Virus record (IMG/VR): IMGVR_UViG_3300001341_000125
Coordinates: 1 to 30,851 of that record
DNA from: a virus
Strand: one strand, 5' to 3'
DNA length: 30,851 bases
Both the position numbers and the translations under genes were made by a program. The notes under the pieces are model-generated. The model was not told the DNA's origin, made no database searches, and saw only the letters and a list, made by a program, of their open reading frames with translations. Shown here piece by piece: positions 5,700 to 14,287 of this stretch (positions within the stretch are counted from its first letter, which is position 1; each line of letters begins with the position of its first letter).

Positions 5700-7440
5700 G
5701 ATCGACCCCGTCACTTTCTGGGCCGAACAGGTCGTTGATGAGAAAATTATTGCCGGCCCGCACGTGCGCAACGCATGTCGGCGCCACCTTCGCGACTTGG
5801 AAAGCGGCGGCGATCGCGGCCTCATTTGGAACATCAACGAGGCTCGCCGCATCATTGATTTGTTTCCGCGACACCTCTGCCTTAATGGCGGAAAATTCGA
5901 GGGCAAACCGTTCCATCTACATCCGTCGCAACAGTTTCGCGCCGGCGCTCTTTTTGGGTGGCAGGTCGAAGGCGACGACGGCATAGAGCGTCGCTTCCGG
6001 CGGTTCTATGACGAGGAGGGGAAAGGCAACGGGAAATCGCCTTTCTTGGCCGGTCTCGGCTTTGTCGGTCTTTGTTTTGAGAATCGGGCGCGCGCGGAGA
6101 TCTACGCAGCGGCCGGCAAGAAAGACCAGGCGATGGTCTTGTTCAAAGACGCAGTCGCGATGCGCGACCAGTCCCCTAATCTCACAGAGCGCGTTTCGTG
6201 CATCGGGCGCAATCCGGTCAAAGAGCTTAAGTACATCGGTAAGCGCGGCGACGAGCGATTTTTCAAGCCGCTTTCGTCTGACAACAAGCAGTCAGGTATC
6301 CGCCCCTTCATGGCGCTGAATGACGAGGTGCATGAGCATAAAAACGGAACGACGGTTGAGATGCTCGAGCGCGGCGTTGCCAAAAGTCCGATCAACTCGC
6401 TTATGGCAATGGCGACGAACGCCGGGCACGACCGGTTGTCTTATTGCTTCGAACAGCACACGCATGCAATTCGCGTCGCCGCCGGCGATATAATCGATGA
6501 TCGAACCTTCGCATTTGTTTGTTCGTTGGACCATGGCGACGACTGGATGAACGACCCCGAATGCTGGGGCAAAGCAAATCCACTACTTGGGGTCACGATC
6601 CAACGCTCGGATCTCGAGGCCGCCGTCGCTCAGGCGAAAGCGATCGCCGGCATGCGCAACAACATTGCGCGCCTTCACTTCTGTGAATGGACCGAAGCGC
6701 ACACCGTATGGATTGAACGCAGCGAGATTGAGGCATGCGAGGATCCTGACTTTGATCTCGCTGAGTTTGAAGGGCGCAAATATTGGGAAGGCCTGGACCT
6801 TTCAATGACGCGGGACATGACCGGGCGGGCGCGGTTGTTCGAAGATGGTAAGACTGCAGACGGAAAGCAGTGTTACGCCCTTTGGGTTCACGGCTACATG
6901 CCCGGCGACACACTCCAGAAACGAGCAATCGAGGATCAAGCGCCATACACGCAATGGGTCGATGAGGGATTCATAACACCGACGCCTGGCGTAAAGGTAA
7001 ACTATCAAACTGTCGCCAATGACATCATCGGCGATGCGCGAAGCGGCAATATGGAGTCGCTCGCATTCGATACGTACCTCGCGCAGTTCTTCGTCGATGA
7101 GCTCGACGAGGCCGGGGCTGACCTTCCTTTGATCGAACATCCGCAAGGATGGAATCATCGGAAAGGGTCGCCGCTGTTCATGCCGGACTCGATAACGATC
7201 TTTGAGCAGCTCGTTATGGAACGGCGGATACGCTTTCACGTAAACCCTGCGTTTCGCGCTGCGATGATGGCGGTCGTCTTTAAGTGGTCGCCAATCGGGT
7301 TGCGGAAGTTTGAAAAGTCGACGGCGCAAGCGCGCATCGACTTGGCGATCGCAGCCGCCCAGGCGGTCGGTAACGCGACGGCAAACCATGAAAGTCCGAA
7401 AGTTATGACCTTCCCAGAAGATTACGAGCTGCACGCATGA
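5638..7440 (+). CDS. terL: Terminase large subunit (ATPase/nuclease)
   Basis: This is the packaging motor: it translocates DNA into the prohead using ATP and cuts the concatemer. In 600 residues the P-loop variant is EEGKGNGKS (126-134), equivalent to the RKNGKS-type Walker A of the YmfN/Terminase_1 group. Walker B is FMALNDEVHEH (acidic pair at 229-230). The nuclease domain starts at GLDLSMTRDMTG (Asp387), with later acidic residues in LAFDTYL and ARIDLAIAAAQA. ATG 5638 and ATG 5662 are both possible, and neither has a good ribosome site, so translation is probably coupled to the small subunit. The stop overlaps the portal start (ATGA). Confidence 0.93.
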   Translation: MHRLDCSTMKTRTAKTKTLAEIDPVTFWAEQVVDEKIIAGPHVRNACRRHLRDLESGGDRGLIWNINEARRIIDLFPRHLCLNGGKFEGKPFHLHPSQQFRAGALFGWQVEGDDGIERRFRRFYDEEGKGNGKSPFLAGLGFVGLCFENRARAEIYAAAGKKDQAMVLFKDAVAMRDQSPNLTERVSCIGRNPVKELKYIGKRGDERFFKPLSSDNKQSGIRPFMALNDEVHEHKNGTTVEMLERGVAKSPINSLMAMATNAGHDRLSYCFEQHTHAIRVAAGDIIDDRTFAFVCSLDHGDDWMNDPECWGKANPLLGVTIQRSDLEAAVAQAKAIAGMRNNIARLHFCEWTEAHTVWIERSEIEACEDPDFDLAEFEGRKYWEGLDLSMTRDMTGRARLFEDGKTADGKQCYALWVHGYMPGDTLQKRAIEDQAPYTQWVDEGFITPTPGVKVNYQTVANDIIGDARSGNMESLAFDTYLAQFFVDELDEAGADLPLIEHPQGWNHRKGSPLFMPDSITIFEQLVMERRIRFHVNPAFRAAMMAVVFKWSPIGLRKFEKSTAQARIDLAIAAAQAVGNATANHESPKVMTFPEDYELHA

Positions 7441-8726
7441 TTGGTGAAATTTTTGGCCGACTTTTCGCCTCAGAGGGCAACCGGCGGGATCCGCTCGATA
7501 ACTTTTGGTACGATCAAATCATCGTCGCGGCGAACGAACAGTTCACGCCCGACGAAGCAATGCAGCTCTCTGCCGTTCAGGACAGCCTTGCGGCGCTTTC
7601 AGATCCGGTCGGGACGTTGCCATTGCATATCTTTGAGCGCGACGCAGACGGCGGTCGGAAACGCAATGACAACCACGCGGTTTCGCGAGTGCTTACGGGT
7701 CAGGCAAACCGAATTAATAGCGCGTGCGAGTTCCGAAGTTTCATGCAACAGGATCTCGGGTGGAACAAAAACGCGCTTGCCGAAATCATTCTCGATGAAC
7801 GCGGTGAGATCGAACAGCTAAAACCGATCGCTTGGCGACGGGTCATTGATGTGCAGAGCGACATCGATGGATCCGTTCTTTACCGCTTCACCGACAAAAG
7901 GGGGATGACCCGAGTTCTGCGCAATGATGAAGTGTTGCACTTGCGCGCGGCCCCGTTCGACGATGACTGCATTTGCGGAAAGCCGGTGTACAAAACGGGG
8001 CGAGCGACGCTGGGGCTCGCGTTGGCCGTTCATCGTTACGGTCGGACTTTCTTCGCAAACTCTGGCAAATCGGGCGGGACGATTGAGTTCCCCGGCGAGT
8101 TCAAGGACACCGAACAGAGAAACAAGTTCCTTTCCGCATGGAAGCGAGGTCGAACGGGGCCGAACGCTCACTCTGATCGCGTCATCGAGCATGGCGGCAA
8201 GTACACTGTGCATACCGTCAACAACGATGAGGCGCAGTTTCGTGAAACGAAAAATGATGCCTCCAATGCGGTCGGCCGTTTATGGCGCATGCCGCCACAC
8301 ATCATTGGAAACTTAGAGCGCGCAACAAATTCAAATATCGAAGCGCAGTCTATCGAGTTTGTTCAGCATACGTTGTTGCCGTGGTTGATTGTTTGGGAAC
8401 AGGCGATCGGCCGTGATCTTTTGTTCGACGATCCGTTCTTGTTCGCTGAGTTTGATGTTGGCGGTCTTCTACGCGGTGACCTTAAGTCACGGTATGAGGC
8501 CTACGCCAAGGCGCGCCAGTGGGGATGGATGACGGTGAACGAAATTCGCCGCCGCGAGAACCTGGACCCGGTCGATGGCGGAGACGTTCTCTTAACACCG
8601 ATGAACATGACGGACGATCCAAGCGGTGCGCCACCGAAGGACGCCGCGACAACTGAACCGAAAACCGATGCGCGCGCCGAAGTGCTCGAGGTGTTGCGCG
8701 AGAGCGAGGAGAAAAAGGCGGCATGA
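7437..8726 (+). CDS. Portal protein, HK97 family
   Basis: This 429-residue protein forms the dodecameric ring at the capsid vertex that DNA passes through and to which connectors attach. It has the HK97-portal pattern: DPVGTLPLHIFERDADG near residue 57, LTGQANRINSACEFRSFMQQ, an EVLHLRA strand, then WRMPPHIIGNLERATNSNIE (about 281-300) and QSIEFVQHTLLPWL. The C-terminus is a Glu/Lys/Ala-rich tail. Length is typical. It overlaps terL by ATGA and the protease by ATGA, so terminase, portal and protease form one coupled unit. Confidence 0.93.
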   Translation: MIGEIFGRLFASEGNRRDPLDNFWYDQIIVAANEQFTPDEAMQLSAVQDSLAALSDPVGTLPLHIFERDADGGRKRNDNHAVSRVLTGQANRINSACEFRSFMQQDLGWNKNALAEIILDERGEIEQLKPIAWRRVIDVQSDIDGSVLYRFTDKRGMTRVLRNDEVLHLRAAPFDDDCICGKPVYKTGRATLGLALAVHRYGRTFFANSGKSGGTIEFPGEFKDTEQRNKFLSAWKRGRTGPNAHSDRVIEHGGKYTVHTVNNDEAQFRETKNDASNAVGRLWRMPPHIIGNLERATNSNIEAQSIEFVQHTLLPWLIVWEQAIGRDLLFDDPFLFAEFDVGGLLRGDLKSRYEAYAKARQWGWMTVNEIRRRENLDPVDGGDVLLTPMNMTDDPSGAPPKDAATTEPKTDARAEVLEVLRESEEKKAA

Positions 8727-9556
8727 ACCGGGAATTATTTGAACAGTTGTTAGCGAACCGTCTGGCGTCGTTCGATGAAAGTCGGATCCTCCCATTTCTT
8801 ACAGAAGAATCGGTTAGGAAAGCGGCCGCCGCCGGCACCGCAACGACCCGTGCGGGAGTTGCAGTAATTCCCGTGCGAGGAATTCTAACGCTACACGGAA
8901 TCGAGACGTTCTTTGGGACTTTCGGCGGTCGCACCACAGTGTTGCGCCGTCGCCTCACCGAAGCGCTTACCGACGATAGCGTCGGCGCCATTGTCCTCGA
9001 TTTCGACTCGCCCGGCGGCACTGTCGACGGTATTCCCGAACTTGCTGCAGATATCCGCTCGGCCCGCGGCAAGAAACCGATGATCGCCGTTGCCAATACG
9101 TTGCTAGCCAGTGCGGCATATTGGTTAGCCTCGCAGTGCGATGAGATCGTTGCTTGCCCGTCATCAGAGGTTGGATCGATCGGCGTGATCGCGCAGCATA
9201 TGTCATTCGCCCAGGCGTTGGAGAACGAGGGCATTGAACTGAATGTGTTCCGTTCGGCGCCGTTCAAGGCTGAGGGCAATCCGCTCGAAAAGCTCACGCC
9301 GGAGGCCGGCGAGAACATCCAGGCAATGGTGCAGAAAATTCACAAGATGTTCGTTGCGGACGTTGCGAAGGGTCGGGGCGTGAAGGGTGCGGACGTTGAC
9401 GCGAATTTTGGTCAGGGCCGCGTTATGCTGGCAAAGGATGCGGTTGCTGCCGGGTTGGCGGACCGTGTTCAAACAATCGAACAGGTTGTCGGCGGCCTTG
9501 TGAAAGGTCGGTCATCACGAGCGCGTCGCCGGCGTTCAAGCCTCGCGTTCCGCTAA
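8723..9556 (+). CDS. Head maturation protease, S49 (SppA/protease C-like) family
   Basis: This 277-residue Ser-Lys protease cleaves scaffold and capsid N-termini during head maturation. Visible elements are VIPVRGILT (49-56), LDFDSPGGTVDG (92-103), the nucleophile block NTLLASAAYWLA with Ser130, GSIGVIAQHM (151-160), and the probable catalytic Lys182 in APFKAEGNP. The last ~20 residues are very basic. The start overlaps the portal stop (ATGA). The order portal-S49 protease-capsid is typical of phages using this protease rather than the HK97 gp4 (U35) type. Confidence 0.9.
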   Translation: MNRELFEQLLANRLASFDESRILPFLTEESVRKAAAAGTATTRAGVAVIPVRGILTLHGIETFFGTFGGRTTVLRRRLTEALTDDSVGAIVLDFDSPGGTVDGIPELAADIRSARGKKPMIAVANTLLASAAYWLASQCDEIVACPSSEVGSIGVIAQHMSFAQALENEGIELNVFRSAPFKAEGNPLEKLTPEAGENIQAMVQKIHKMFVADVAKGRGVKGADVDANFGQGRVMLAKDAVAAGLADRVQTIEQVVGGLVKGRSSRARRRRSSLAFR

Positions 9557-9582
9557 CAAAGCACCGTCAGTACAGGAATCGC

Positions 9583-9630
9583 CGCACGCAGCGCTCATCG
9601 GGGTCGCTGCGGCGCCTCGCGATTATTTTA
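9583..9630 (+). terminator. Hairpin before the capsid gene, possible attenuator
   Basis: CGCAGCG (9587-9593) pairs with CGCTGCG (9605-9611). The stem extends by three more pairs across a bulged A, and ATTATTTTA follows after a short GC spacer. It is a weak intrinsic terminator or an mRNA end-stabilising hairpin between protease and capsid genes, where transcript levels commonly change. Confidence 0.4.
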
Positions 9631-9657
9631 CCCCGTTGAAACGAAAGGACCATGCAA

Positions 9658-10989
9658 ATGGACATCAAGAAACTGCGCAAGGCGCTCGCAGACAAAAAAG
9701 CGGCAGGACTGAAAGCGCTTGAGGAGCTCAACAAGCTGCAAACGAAAGAGACGCTTACCGAAGAAGAAGAATCACGCCTCGCCGCGCTTGAGGCCGAAAT
9801 CGACGCACTTGAAAAAGAGGTTGAGACGGCTGCCGCGGATCTCGAAGCGGCTGAGAAAAAGCTGAAGCGTCAAAAACTCTTTGCGCCAGCGGCGTCGGCT
9901 GCGGCGCTGGTCGCTGCGGCGCCATACGGTTCGTCTGTTGCGGCGACGCCTAACCCTGCGGAAACCCATGACTTTGCAAATATCGCGGAGTTTGCCCGCG
10001 CCGTTCATGCGGCTGATACCGGGGGGCTGGCGGATGAGCGTCTCAGTTTCCGGGCTGATACGCCGCAAAACCCGCATCAGGAACGGGGCGGGACGTCGGG
10101 TGAAGGCCACCTCGTTCCACCGGCTTTCAGTGCGGCGATCTGGGAATTGGTATTTGACGAGCTCGACCTGTTGACGATGGCGGATTCAGAACCGACCGAG
10201 TCAAATCACGTCAAGCTCGTGAAAGATGAGACGACGCCCTGGGGCGCCACCGGGATCAAGGCCGGCTACCGAAAAGAGCTCGCGCAAATGATGGCGACGA
10301 AACAAGACACCGACGCAATCGGCGTTGATGTACATAATTTGTTTGCGTTCGTCGAAGCGACAGACGAGCTCTTGGCGGATGCGCCGCGTCTCGCTGCGCG
10401 CCTTACGCGCCGCGCCGCACAGGCTATCCGATGGCGTGCGTCTGAATCGATGATGCGCGGTACGGGTGTTGGCGAATTGGAGGGCTTCCTCAATTCCGAT
10501 GCACTTGTCACCGTCGCGAAAGAAAGCGGTCAGGCGGCCGCGACCTTCAATGCGAACAACGCCGCCAAGATGTTTTCGCGGATGCTCGGCAATTCGATTG
10601 GTCGCGCAAGCTGGATGATCAACTCGGACGTATTGCCTCAACTACTTACAATGACGCTTGGCGATCAGCCGATTTGGACGCCGCCCGCCAGCGGATTTGT
10701 AAATGCTCCGGGTGGTTTCTTGCTTGGTCGGCCGGTTATTCCGACCGAACATGCGGACACGCTTGGCACAGTTGGCGACGTTCAATTCGTCGATATGCTC
10801 GGTTACTACCATACGCTGCGGCAAGCGATTGAGTTTGCGCAATCGATGCATCTTTACTTCGATCGCGGCGCCCAGGCGTTCCGTTGGACGTTCCGCCATG
10901 GCGGCCGTCCTTATCTCTCAGCGCCGGTGCAGCCGCATAAAGGCAGCGCCACGAAATCGCACTTCGTCGTTCTCGCGACGCGCTCGTAA
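9658..10989 (+). CDS. Major capsid protein, HK97 fold, with N-terminal delta domain
   Basis: This 443-residue protein is the main shell subunit. Residues 1-80 are a Lys/Glu/Ala heptad-like coiled coil typical of the fused scaffolding (delta) domain, followed by an Ala/Pro linker where the protease would cut. The rest is HK97-like: GTSGEGHLVPPAFSAAIWE, a helix around ATDELLADAPRLAARLTRRA, then SWMINSDVLPQL, LLGRPVIPTEHADTLG and DMLGYYHTLRQAIEFAQS. AAAGGA at 9644-9649 lies 8 nt before ATG 9658 but only 2 nt before ATG 9652, which decides the start. Confidence 0.92.
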   Translation: MDIKKLRKALADKKAAGLKALEELNKLQTKETLTEEEESRLAALEAEIDALEKEVETAAADLEAAEKKLKRQKLFAPAASAAALVAAAPYGSSVAATPNPAETHDFANIAEFARAVHAADTGGLADERLSFRADTPQNPHQERGGTSGEGHLVPPAFSAAIWELVFDELDLLTMADSEPTESNHVKLVKDETTPWGATGIKAGYRKELAQMMATKQDTDAIGVDVHNLFAFVEATDELLADAPRLAARLTRRAAQAIRWRASESMMRGTGVGELEGFLNSDALVTVAKESGQAAATFNANNAAKMFSRMLGNSIGRASWMINSDVLPQLLTMTLGDQPIWTPPASGFVNAPGGFLLGRPVIPTEHADTLGTVGDVQFVDMLGYYHTLRQAIEFAQSMHLYFDRGAQAFRWTFRHGGRPYLSAPVQPHKGSATKSHFVVLATRS

Positions 10990-10997
10990 CCGCGGCT

Positions 10998-11053
10998 CGG
11001 CCTCACGGCCGGACGTCACCTGGTCCCGCTTAGTGCGGGGCCGCTTTATTTTT
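10998..11053 (+). terminator. Intrinsic terminator after the capsid gene
   Basis: A small CGGCC/GGCCG hairpin (10998-11011) is followed by an 8-bp GC stem GGTCCCGC/GCGGGGCC (11022-11029 with 11035-11042, one G-T pair, TTAGT loop) and then GCTTTATTTTT. This has the form of a rho-independent terminator. It lies inside the structural operon, so it likely gives partial termination that favours capsid mRNA. Confidence 0.7.
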
Positions 11054-11072
11054 GGAATATGGAGACAATGAA

Positions 11073-11552
11073 ATGAACACGAACCTTCGACCTTCCGAAG
11101 TCGCATCAATCGTCGGCGTTTTAGACCCGGAGTCCATTGCGGCGGGTACCGTTGAGACGCCCTGGATCGATGCGAAAAATGCATCCTGGTTTATGGCGAT
11201 TATTCAAACAGGCGTTTTGGGCGCGGCTTCGCCGGCGGCGACCATCGATGCGAAAATCGAACAGGCGCAGGATGGGAGTGGCACCGGTGCAAAAGACGTC
11301 ACCGGCAAAGCGATCACGCAGCTTGTCAAAGCAACCGGTGATGACAAACAAGCCATCATCCAGATCAACCAGGATGATCTCGACAAAGAGGTGATCGGAT
11401 CGAGCCCGGTCGCTGCATTCACGCACTTCCGACTCTCTCTGACCGTGGCAAATCAGGCGAGCCTCGCGTCCGCCCTCGTCATGGCTTTTGGCCCGAAAGA
11501 GTATCCGGCGTCTGATTTCGACCTTGCGTCTGTCGCTGAAATCGTCGGCTAA
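11073..11552 (+). CDS. Probable capsid decoration/auxiliary head protein
   Basis: This is a 159-residue, Ala/Asp/Ile-rich, beta-type protein without Cys or membrane segments. A GGAG at 11061-11064 is 8 nt before ATG 11073; the ATG at 11068 meets a stop at once. The layout of an Ile/Val strand, WFMAIIQTG, then AKIEQAQDGSG and LTVANQASLASALVMAFGP, resembles the small proteins that often follow the capsid gene in alphaproteobacterial phages and are thought to bind the capsid surface or act as head-completion factors. The assignment is by position and general shape. It begins just after a terminator and ends 14 nt before the connector gene. Confidence 0.6.
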   Translation: MNTNLRPSEVASIVGVLDPESIAAGTVETPWIDAKNASWFMAIIQTGVLGAASPAATIDAKIEQAQDGSGTGAKDVTGKAITQLVKATGDDKQAIIQINQDDLDKEVIGSSPVAAFTHFRLSLTVANQASLASALVMAFGPKEYPASDFDLASVAEIVG

Positions 11553-11566
11553 AACAGGAAAGTTCA

Positions 11567-12133
11567 ATGAGTCTTCGGATTGTAACGCAGCCCGCGAGCG
11601 AGCCCGTCACGCTTGAAGAGGCGAAGGCGCATTTAAACGTCACGCATGCTGACGAAGACTCATTGATCACTACGCTGATCGAAGCCGCCCGCGGCCGCGT
11701 TGAAGCGTTGTTGCAGCGGGCGATCATGTCGCAGACCTGGGAAATTGCTGTTGATTGCTTTCCGAGCTGGTTTTCGCTGCCGCTGGGAAAGGTCACGGCG
11801 CTTGACAGTTTCACTTATGTCGACGCCGCGGGGGCGACGCAAACGGTTGCATCAAGCGTTTACGAAAGTGACTTTGATGATCAACCCGCACGTGTTCGCC
11901 TCGCGGACGGTCAGAATTGGCCTGACGAGGGCGATGTCATTAACGCCGTTCGGTTGCGATACACCGTCGGTGAGGGCGACGCGGCGGATGTCCCCGCAGC
12001 AATTAAGCAAGGCATATTGTTGGTAGTGGGCTCGCTATACCGCGACAGAGAGAGCCAAGTGGCAAACATCACCCTCAACGAAAACCCGACCCTCAAAGCG
12101 TTGTTGTTTCCGCATATCGTGCATGGGACGTAG
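11567..12133 (+). CDS. Head-tail connector (HK97 gp6-like / phiE125 gp8-like)
   Basis: This 188-residue adaptor attaches beneath the portal. The family signature is at the start: PVTLEEAKAHLNVTHADED, then LITTLIEAARGRVEALLQRA, followed by a beta domain (SQTWEIAVDCFP) and a C-terminal helix in VPAAIKQGILLVVGSLYRDRE. AGGAAAG precedes the ATG at good distance. Family length is usually 100-200 residues, so this is full size. It is followed after 3 nt by the head-closure gene, the usual order. Confidence 0.85.
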   Translation: MSLRIVTQPASEPVTLEEAKAHLNVTHADEDSLITTLIEAARGRVEALLQRAIMSQTWEIAVDCFPSWFSLPLGKVTALDSFTYVDAAGATQTVASSVYESDFDDQPARVRLADGQNWPDEGDVINAVRLRYTVGEGDAADVPAAIKQGILLVVGSLYRDRESQVANITLNENPTLKALLFPHIVHGT

Positions 12134-12136
12134 GCG

Positions 12137-12493
12137 ATGACCGTTCCGGCTGGACGATTTAAGGATCGTATCACGTTCCAACGGCGGGCGACCGCATCCG
12201 GACTTTACCAGGCGGACGGCCAGTCTTGGTCGGATGTTGCAACGGATGTTGCCGCGTGGATCAAACCACTCTCAGGTAAAGAGGAGCTCATCGCTGAACG
12301 ATTGCAGGGCGTTCACGCCGCTGTAATAACCGTGCGTGATGAGGCTGCGCTCGCGAGCATTTCGACTGCTTGGCGCATCCTGGATACGAGAACGTCCGAC
12401 GTTTTCGATATCAAACATATCGCGAAGAATGATTTTCATGATCGTTTTCTGACGATCACATGCGAAGCCGGCGCCGGCGACGATGCGGGCTAA
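12137..12493 (+). CDS. Head-closure/head-tail joining protein (gp16/HK97 gp7-like)
   Basis: At 118 residues this has the size and beta-rich pattern of Phage_H_T_join proteins: a start with GRFKDRITFQRRA, a W-S-D-V-A strand (QSWSDVATDVAAWI), a GKEELIAERLQGV segment and a late W-R-I-L-D strand. It plugs or extends the connector so that DNA stays in the head and the tail can dock. In related phages the tail-completion gene follows directly. Here the next gene overlaps by 11 nt and begins an inserted sugar cassette instead. Confidence 0.82.
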   Translation: MTVPAGRFKDRITFQRRATASGLYQADGQSWSDVATDVAAWIKPLSGKEELIAERLQGVHAAVITVRDEAALASISTAWRILDTRTSDVFDIKHIAKNDFHDRFLTITCEAGAGDDAG

Positions 12494-13145
12494 TGGTTCA
12501 ACGCGTCATCATCCCCAGCCAGTGGGCGCGGCAACGGCGTGGCTTCCGGATCTTAAAGGGTGTTGTGTCGTTGTCGTGGCTGGCGGGCCAAGCGTCCGTT
12601 CCGCGCGATTGAAAGACTATTGGCACAAGGCGGTATTCGTCACCGTGAACAATGCGGCGTTTCTCGCGCCGTTCGCGGTGATGGCCTATGGCTGCGACGC
12701 ACGATGGTGGCGGTACGTCGACTTGTTGCCGGAATTCAACGGTGTTCGCGTTTCCCAGGACGAGGAATTTCGAACAGGCAACACTGGGGTTCGATACATC
12801 AAAAGCGTTCGGCGTGAGCGGTTTGAAGATCAATTTCAGCACGACAAGTCGCGAATAATCTGGGCGGGCAACGGCGGGACGCAAGTGTTGAACCTGATCG
12901 CCCATGCAGGTCCGCCGGCGAAGATCTGTCTAGTCGGCTACGATATGCATCTTAGGTCTGGCAAAAACTGGCACCGTGATCATCCTTGGCGGATACCCGC
13001 TCTGGCCGCGAACGTGGAGCGTCACCGCCGCGTGACGGATGCGATCGCGAAAGATCTGCAGGGCTTGGGGATTGACGTTGTCAATTGCTCGCCTGGCTCG
13101 GCACTTACGAGCTATCGCTTTTCGACTCTCAAGCAGGAATTGTAA
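12483..13145 (+). CDS. GGPS-motif (DUF115/MAF-like) putative glycosyltransferase, copy A
   Basis: This 220-residue protein has a Rossmann-like start with AGGPSVR (33-39), then VNNAAF, MAYGCDARWW (67-76), SQDE (91-94), AGNGGTQVLNLIAHAG (128-143), CLVGYDMHL, a WHRDHP block (163-168) and NCSPGSALTS (201-210). The GGPS plus N-A and CD-WW pattern resembles DUF115/motility-accessory-factor type proteins linked to sugar transfer onto proteins or surface glycans. A second copy lies at 14284-14943. ATG 12483 overlaps the previous gene, and GTG 12522 is an alternative start. The family link is from motif memory; substrate is unknown. It opens a four-gene cassette. Confidence 0.65.
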   Translation: MRANGSTRHHPQPVGAATAWLPDLKGCCVVVVAGGPSVRSARLKDYWHKAVFVTVNNAAFLAPFAVMAYGCDARWWRYVDLLPEFNGVRVSQDEEFRTGNTGVRYIKSVRRERFEDQFQHDKSRIIWAGNGGTQVLNLIAHAGPPAKICLVGYDMHLRSGKNWHRDHPWRIPALAANVERHRRVTDAIAKDLQGLGIDVVNCSPGSALTSYRFSTLKQEL

Positions 13146-13148
13146 GTT

Positions 13149-13676
13149 TTGACGTTCGTTCACGAGAAAGCACATGTCGACGATAGCGTCGTGCTCGGCG
13201 AAGGGACACGCGTCTGGCAATTTGCATCAATCACGCGCGGCACGGTTATGGGCCGCAACTGTTCTGTGTCGCCGGGCGCTATGCTGGACGGTTCGGAGTA
13301 CGGTGACAACGTGATCATTTCCGCCGGTGTTGCCGCCGGCGCGGGGTTTCTAGTCGCTGACGACGTTTTCATTGGACCCAATGTAACGCTTTGCAATGAC
13401 CTTTGGCCGTATGCGGATAAAGATGGTTACGACGACGACGCGCTGCGGGACCGCAACAACAATTTCGCGGTTATCGTTCACAAAGGTGCAGCGATTGGCG
13501 CGGGTGCAATCATCTTACCAGGCGTCGTGATTGGTCAGCGCGCGGTCATCGGTGCGGGGTGCGTCGTCGGGCGATCCGTCAATGACGATGTTGTCTTTAA
13601 TGGGCGAACGTCCGGTCGCGTTCCGCCGGACTGGAAAGAAAAACGAATGCGGTTCTGCGCAAGGTTTCGTCCATGA
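13149..13676 (+). CDS. Left-handed beta-helix acyltransferase (sugar O/N-acetyltransferase)
   Basis: This 175-residue protein is built of hexapeptide repeats ([LIV]-G-x4) in two blocks (about residues 7-82 and 110-145). They are interrupted by the loop DLWPYADKDGYDDDALRDRN. The IGPNVTLCNDLWP motif (75-87) and HKGAAIGAGAIILPGVVIG (111-129) are typical of the WbpD/WlbB/WxcM-type acetyltransferases that use acetyl-CoA to acylate amino or hydroxyl groups of nucleotide sugars. TTG 13149 is the likely start, 3 nt after the preceding gene, with AGGA about 11 nt upstream. The stop overlaps the next ATG. It probably modifies the sugar handled by its neighbours. Confidence 0.82.
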   Translation: MTFVHEKAHVDDSVVLGEGTRVWQFASITRGTVMGRNCSVSPGAMLDGSEYGDNVIISAGVAAGAGFLVADDVFIGPNVTLCNDLWPYADKDGYDDDALRDRNNNFAVIVHKGAAIGAGAIILPGVVIGQRAVIGAGCVVGRSVNDDVVFNGRTSGRVPPDWKEKRMRFCARFRP

Positions 13677-14287
13677 TTACCGTCGCAACGTTGTTATGGG
13701 ATGCGAACGACCAATCGTTCCCGTTCTCGCGGATGTACGATGAGGCGTGGGTTGAAAAGCTCTATAACGGCGTTGCCCGCAATCTGTCTGCACCGTTCAA
13801 GTTTGTTTGTTACTCCGAGCGCCCGCGCTCGTTTCATGCGCCGATCGATGTTCGGCAGATGCAAAATCAAACACCAGGCTATGGCGATTGCATTCAACCA
13901 TACGAGTTGAATGCGCCGATGATTTTGATGGGCCTCGACACGGTTATCACGGGGAACATCGACCATTTGGCGGATTACTGCATGAGGGCGTCGCTAATCG
14001 CGTTGCCGCGAGATCCGTACAAGCCGCAGCAAGCGTGCAACGGCGTTGCGCTAGTGCCCGGCGGTAATGGATGCGTCTGGTCAAACTGGGCTGGTGAAAA
14101 CGATATGGATTGGATGCGCGCGCATCCGCACGCCTTCATTGACGATCTCTTTCCTGGACATGTGGTCAGCTACAAGGGTGAAGCGGAAGCGGCAGGCCTA
14201 CGCGACGCCCGGATCGTTTACTTCCACGGATTGAAAAAACCGCATGAGCTTCCGCATGTGGCATGGATCTCGGAACACTGGAAATGA
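13673..14287 (+). CDS. Putative GT-A glycosyltransferase
   Basis: This is a 204-residue protein. Residues 25-60 (AWVEKLYNGVARNL, FKFVCYSERP) match the start of GT8-like enzymes. MGLDTVITGNIDHLADY (86-102) fits the metal/nucleotide-sugar site in which the usual DxD is reduced to LDT. NGVALVPGG (123-131) and the late VYFHGLKKPHELPH (182-195), with conserved His and basic residues, complete the pattern. It starts and ends in ATGA overlaps, so it is tightly coupled to the acyltransferase before it and the GGPS protein after it. It probably transfers a hexose-type sugar; donor and acceptor are unknown. Confidence 0.72.
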   Translation: MITVATLLWDANDQSFPFSRMYDEAWVEKLYNGVARNLSAPFKFVCYSERPRSFHAPIDVRQMQNQTPGYGDCIQPYELNAPMILMGLDTVITGNIDHLADYCMRASLIALPRDPYKPQQACNGVALVPGGNGCVWSNWAGENDMDWMRAHPHAFIDDLFPGHVVSYKGEAEAAGLRDARIVYFHGLKKPHELPHVAWISEHWK

